Source: Phytophthora quininea
Taxonomy: Eukaryota; Oomycota; Peronosporomycetes; Peronosporales; Peronosporaceae
Direction: 5' to 3'
NCBI GenBank assembly: GCA_011947345.1
Contig: JAAVTG010000382.1
Span: 1-64,000, forward strand
DNA: 64,000 nt
Position numbers and translations under genes: made by a program. The notes beneath the pieces were generated by a model, which searched no databases, was not told the DNA's origin, and saw only the letters and a list, made by a program, of their open reading frames with translations. Position 1 is the stretch's first letter, and every line of letters starts with the position of its first letter. Below, one piece after another: positions 59,301 to 64,000 of the stretch.

Positions 59301-59370
59301 TGCGCCGTCCGGGAATCGAACCGGGGCATCTCGTTGGCAACGAGATATTTTACCACTAAACCAACGGCGC
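59301..59370 (-). tRNA. tRNA-Gly(GCC), array copy 31, T-stem variant
   Basis: Same T-stem loss as copy 26; four Ts follow. Confidence 0.8.
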
Positions 59371-59958
59371 TTCGTGGACGCCACAACACCCACACGCCCT
59401 CCAAAACGCGCTGACGCACGCCGCACCACCACGCGCGATGCACGGCCCGCACGCTCCAACCATGCGCTACACCACGGCGCCCGACGCGACTGCCAGCACC
59501 GCTCACACGACTCTGTGCGGCGACGGTCGCTGACGGTCGGTACGGACGCCGGCGAGTCGGGCTGGAATGTCTCAATGGGCTGGCCAGCGCGAGCGGTGCG
59601 GCCTGTGGTAGGCGGACCGGGCGGCACGTGAAGGTCTCCGTCGTGTGCGAGCGGCTGGTGCGGCTGCCGGCTACTGACATTACTGACATTACTGACATTA
59701 TTGACATTACCGACATTACTGACATTACTGACATTACTGACATTGACATTACGACATTACTGACACTACCGACACTACCGACATTGCCTACAGCGTGTCG
59801 TAGTTTACCAGTCGTTTTCGCCGTCGTGTGACGCCGCGTCCAGCTCGGATTCGGTGCGGCCACGTGTGCTGCTCCGTCAGCACAAGCAGCCCGACACGGC
59901 TGTGGGCGCTAACCGCCCAAAACAGCGAGCGTGTGCCAGCAAGAGCGGCAAAAGAGAA

Positions 59959-60029
59959 TGCGCCGTCCGGGAATCGAACCCGGGGCATCTCGTTGGCAAC
60001 GAGATATTTTACCACTAAACCAACGGCGC
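59959..60029 (-). tRNA. tRNA-Gly(GCC), array copy 32
   Basis: Full-length body with four Ts after the 3' end. Confidence 0.97.
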
Positions 60030-60612
60030 TTCGTGGACGCCACAACACCCACACGCCCTCCAAAACGCGCTGACGCACGCCGCACCACCACGCGCGATGC
60101 ACGGCCCGCACGCTCCAACCATGCGCTACACCACGGCGCCCGACGCGACTGCCAGCACCGCTCACACGACTCTGTGCGGCGACGGTCGCTGACGGTCGGT
60201 ACGGACGCCGGCGAGTCGGGCTGGAATGTCTCAATGGGCTGGCCAGCGCGAGCGGTGCGGCCTGTGGTAGGCGGACCGGGCGGCACGTGAAGGTCTCCGT
60301 CGTGTGCGAGCGGCTGGTGCGGCTGCCGGCTACTGACATTACTGACATTACTGACATTATTGACATTACCGACATTACTGACATTACTGACATTACCGAC
60401 ATTACCGACATTACTGACACTACCGACACTACCGACATTGCCTACAGCGTGTCGTAGTTTACCAGTCGTTTTCGCCGTCGTGTGACGCCGCGTCCAGCTC
60501 GGATTCGGTGCGGCCACGTGTGCTGCTCCGTCAGCACAAGCAGCCCGACACGGCTGTGGGCGCTAACCGCCCAAAACAGCGAGCGTGTGCCAGCAAGAGC
60601 GGCAAAAGAGAA

Positions 60613-60682
60613 TGCGCCGTCCGGGAATCGAACCGGGGCATCTCGTTGGCAACGAGATATTTTACCACTAAACCAACGGCGC
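60613..60682 (-). tRNA. tRNA-Gly(GCC), array copy 33, T-stem variant
   Basis: Same T-stem loss as copy 26; four Ts follow. Confidence 0.8.
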
Positions 60683-61264
60683 TTCGTGGACGCCACAACA
60701 CCCACACGCCCTCCAAAACGCGCTGACGCACGCCGCACCACCACGCGCGATGCACGGCCCGCACGCTCCAACCATGCGCTACACCACGGCGCCCGACGCG
60801 ACTGCCAGCACCGCTCACACGACTCTGTGCGGCGACGGTCGCTGACGGTCGGTACGGACGCCGGCGAGTCGGGCTGGAATGTCTCAATGGGCTGGCCAGC
60901 GCGAGCGGTGCGGCCTGTGGTAGGCGGACCGGGCGGCACGTGAAGGTCTCCGTCGTGTGCGAGCGGCTGGTGCGGCTGCCGGCTACTGACATTACTGACA
61001 TTACTGACATTATTGACATTACTGACATTACTGACATTACTGACATTACCGACATTACCGACATTATTGACACTACCGACACTACCGACATTGCCTACAG
61101 CGTGTCGTAGTTTACCAGTCGTTTTCGCCGTCGTGTGACGCCGCGTCCAGCTCGGATTCGGTGCGGCCACGTGTGCTGCTCCGTCAGCACAAGCAGCCCG
61201 ACACGGCTGTGGACGCTAACCGCCCAAAACAGCGAGCGTGTGCCAGCAAGAGCGGCAAAGAGAA

Positions 61265-61335
61265 TGCGCCGTCCGGGAATCGAACCCGGGGCATCTCGTT
61301 GGCAACGAGATATTTTACCACTAAACCAACGGCGC
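61265..61335 (-). tRNA. tRNA-Gly(GCC), array copy 34
   Basis: Full-length form with three Ts. Confidence 0.97.
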
Positions 61336-61918
61336 TTCGTGGACGCCACAACACCCACACGCCCTCCAAAACGCGCTGACGCACGCCGCACCACCACGCG
61401 CGATGCACGGCCCGCACGCTCCAACCATGCGCTACACCACGGCGCCCGACGCGACTGCCAGCACCGCTCACACGACTCTGTGCGGCGACGGTCGCTGACG
61501 GTCGGTACGGACGCCGGCGAGTCGGGCTGGAATGTCTCAATGGGCTGGCCAGCGCGAGCGGTGCGGCCTGTGGTAGGCGGACCGGGCGGCACGTGAAGGT
61601 CTCCGTCGTGTGCGAGCGGCTGGTGCGGCTGCCGGCTACTGACATTACTGACATTACTGACATTATTGACATTACCGACATTACTGACATTACTGACATT
61701 ACCGACATTACTGACATTACTGACACTACCGACACTACCGACATTGCCTACAGCGTGTCGTAGTTTACCAGTCGTTTTCGCCGTCGTGTGACGCCGCGTC
61801 CAGCTCGGATTCGGTGCGGCCACGTGTGCTGCTCCGTCAGCACAAGCAGCCCGACACGGCTGTGGGCGCTAACCGCCCAAAACAGCGAGCGTGTGCCAGC
61901 AAGAGCGGCAAAAGAGAA

Positions 61919-61989
61919 TGCGCCGTCCGGGAATCGAACCCGGGGCATCTCGTTGGCAACGAGATATTTTACCACTAAACCAACGGCGC
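61919..61989 (-). tRNA. tRNA-Gly(GCC), array copy 35
   Basis: Full-length body with four Ts. Confidence 0.97.
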
Positions 61990-62572
61990 TTCGTGGACGC
62001 CACAACACCCACACGCCCTCCAAAACGCGCTGACGCACGCCGCACCACCACGCGCGATGCACGGCCCGCACGCTCCAACCATGCGCTACACCACGGCGCC
62101 CGACGCGACTGCCAGCACCGCTCACACGACTCTGTGCGGCGACGGTCGCTGACGGTCGGTACGGACGCCGGCGAGTCGGGCTGGAATGTCTCAATGGGCT
62201 GGCCAGCGCGAGCGGTGCGGCCTGTGGTAGGCGGACCGGGCGGCACGTGAAGGTCTCCGTCGTGTGCGAGCGGCTGGTGCGGCTGCCGGCTACTGACATT
62301 ACTGACATTACTGACATTATTGACATTACCGACATTACTGACATTACTGACATTACCGACATTACCGACATTACTGACATTATTGACACTACCGACATTG
62401 CCTACAGCGTGTCGTAGTTTACCAGTCGTTTTCGCCGTCGTGTGACGCCGCGTCCAGCTCGGATTCGGTGCGGCCACGTGTGCTGCTCCGTCAGCACAAG
62501 CAGCCCGACACGGCTGTGGGCGCTAACCGCCCAAAACAGCGAGCGTGTGCCAGCAAGAGCGGCAAAAGAGAA

Positions 62573-62643
62573 TGCGCCGTCCGGGAATCGAACCCGGGGC
62601 ATCTCGTTGGCAACGAGATATTTTACCACTAAACCAACGGCGC
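62573..62643 (-). tRNA. tRNA-Gly(GCC), array copy 36
   Basis: Full-length body with four Ts. Confidence 0.97.
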
Positions 62644-63226
62644 TTCGTGGACGCCACAACACCCACACGCCCTCCAAAACGCGCTGACGCACGCCGCACC
62701 ACCACGCGCGATGCACGGCCCGCACGCTCCAACCATGCGCTACACCACGGCGCCCGACGCGACTGCCAGCACCGCTCACACGACTCTGTGCGGCGACGGT
62801 CGCTGACGGTCGGTACGGACGCCGGCGAGTCGGGCTGGAATGTCTCAATGGGCTGGCCAGCGCGAGCGGTGCGGCCTGTGGTAGGCGGACCGGGCGGCAC
62901 GTGAAGGTCTCCGTCGTGTGCGAGCGGCTGGTGCGGCTGCCGGCTACTGACATTACTGACATTACTGACATTATTGACATTACCGACATTACTGACATTA
63001 CTGACATTACCGACATTACCGACATTACTGACATTATTGACACTACCGACATTGCCTACAGCGTGTCGTAGTTTACCAGTCGTTTTCGCCGTCGTGTGAC
63101 GCCGCGTCCAGCTCGGATTCGGTGCGGCCACGTGTGCTGCTCCGTCAGCACAAGCAGCCCGACACGGCTGTGGGCGCTAACCGCCCAAAACAGCGAGCGT
63201 GTGCCAGCAAGAGCGGCAAAAGAGAA

Positions 63227-63297
63227 TGCGCCGTCCGGGAATCGAACCCGGGGCATCTCGTTGGCAACGAGATATTTTACCACTAAACCAACGGCGC
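63227..63297 (-). tRNA. tRNA-Gly(GCC), array copy 37
   Basis: Full-length body with four Ts. Confidence 0.97.
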
Positions 63298-63880
63298 TTC
63301 GTGGACGCCACAACACCCACACGCCCTCCAAAACGCGCTGACGCACGCCGCACCACCACGCGCGATGCACGGCCCGCACGCTCCAACCATGCGCTACACC
63401 ACGGCGCCCGACGCGACTGCCAGCACCGCTCACACGACTCTGTGCGGCGACGGTCGCTGACGGTCGGTACGGACGCCGGCGAGTCGGGCTGGAATGTCTC
63501 AATGGGCTGGCCAGCGCGAGCGGTGCGGCCTGTGGTAGGCGGACCGGGCGGCACGTGAAGGTCTCCGTCGTGTGCGAGCGGCTGGTGCGGCTGCCGGCTA
63601 CTGACATTACTGACATTACTGACATTATTGACATTACCGACATTACTGACATTACTGACATTACTGACATTACCGACATTACTGACATTATTGACACTAC
63701 CGACATTGCCTACAGCGTGTCGTAGTTTACCAGTCGTTTTCGCCGTCGTGTGACGCCGCGTCCAGCTCGGATTCGGTGCGGCCACGTGTGCTGCTCCGTC
63801 AGCACAAGCAGCCCGACACGGCTGTGGACGCTAACCGCCCAAAACAGCGAGCGTGTGCCAGCAAGAGCGGCAAAAGAGAA

Positions 63881-63950
63881 TGCGCCGTCCGGGAATCGAA
63901 CCGGGGCATCTCGTTGGCAACGAGATATTTTACCACTAAACCAACGGCGC
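63881..63950 (-). tRNA. tRNA-Gly(GCC), array copy 38, T-stem variant
   Basis: Same T-stem loss as copy 26; four Ts follow. Last copy in view; the window ends inside the following spacer, so the array continues. Confidence 0.8.
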
Positions 63951-64000
63951 TTCGTGGACGCCACAACACCCACACGCCCTCCAAAACGCGCTGACGCACG

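Larger units (their letters stand above)
39686..64000 (-). repeat. Tandem array of about 653-base units, each with one tRNA-Gly(GCC) gene
   Basis: Thirty-eight head-to-tail units run to the window's right edge. The left edge is at about 39686, where flanking DNA turns into GTCGTAGTTTACCAG, the start shared by all units. Each unit contains, in + order, a GC-rich leader, a Pol III terminator-type A run (TTTT on the coding strand), the tRNA gene on the minus strand, a spacer of about 300 bases and a 9-base-period repeat. Unit lengths are mostly 653-655 but range from 597 to 680, mainly in steps of nine bases. Units are near-identical, so homogenisation is recent. Every copy has the same orientation. 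The long open frames across each unit (up to 242 codons) are repeated passively and have no protein features. Confidence 0.95.

Noticed and set aside
39717..63999. Dozens of open frames of 120-440 codons on both strands of the array, with near-identical proteins
   Set aside because: They cross the tRNA gene and the 9-base repeat, have very skewed composition and no domain, and exist because the unit happens to lack stops and has a length close to a multiple of three. The 439-codon frame is simply two units joined by a 597-base period.

Overview
The window is nuclear DNA of an oomycete, most likely Phytophthora or a close relative. Genes are compact, with 56-76 base GT-AG introns and intergenic gaps often under 200 bases. 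The protein set fits that group: a flagellar IFT-B subunit, a FYVE-finger AGC kinase, a class C receptor with a solute-binding-protein-like ectodomain, a DUF6818 protein, an anoctamin and a tandem CH-domain protein. The species cannot be fixed from sequence alone.

Layout. Bases 1-21,132 hold twelve closely packed genes: dual-specificity phosphatase, Arb2-C2-FYVE-AGC kinase, PLP-dependent D-cysteine desulfhydrase/ACC deaminase-like enzyme, IFT38/CLUAP1, DUF6818 protein, NELF-A-like protein, secreted protein, ABHD11-like hydrolase, class C receptor, HIG1-type protein, DENN protein and mitochondrial phenylalanyl-tRNA synthetase. Bases 21,133-29,030 are a repeat-rich island: a 753-base MITE-like element just upstream of the synthetase gene, a Tc1/mariner element with 260-base inverted ends and a duplicated end, hAT debris, AACCGGTT-rich blocks and broken pieces of a sugar transporter and a Q-rich gene. 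Bases 29,031-39,349 hold a PP2C phosphatase, uridine phosphorylase, an unknown membrane protein, an anoctamin, a double CH-domain protein and a SIR2 deacetylase.

From about 39,686 to the right edge (more than 24 kb) the window is a head-to-tail array of a unit of about 653 bases. Every unit carries one tRNA-Gly(GCC) gene on the minus strand and a 9-base-period short tandem repeat in its spacer. There are 38 tRNA copies in view and the array runs past the window. One tRNA plus a short tandem repeat per unit resembles the tRNA arrays known from Entamoeba; I do not know of a description in oomycetes. This is the most notable feature here.

Reading caution. Ten of the eighteen protein genes need single missing bases restored, nearly always in runs of G, C or A (18 sites). 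Where the exons can be assembled, the lengths come back into frame when these bases are counted. The pattern is one-sided and points to homopolymer under-calling in a long-read assembly rather than to pseudogenes. The single-base variants among the tRNA copies have the same character, so they may not be real. The base substitutions between units are more trustworthy.

The genes form no pathway; they are housekeeping, signalling and organelle genes. Three are probably mitochondrial (PheRS, ABHD11-like, HIG1), one is flagellar and several act at membranes or in signalling.
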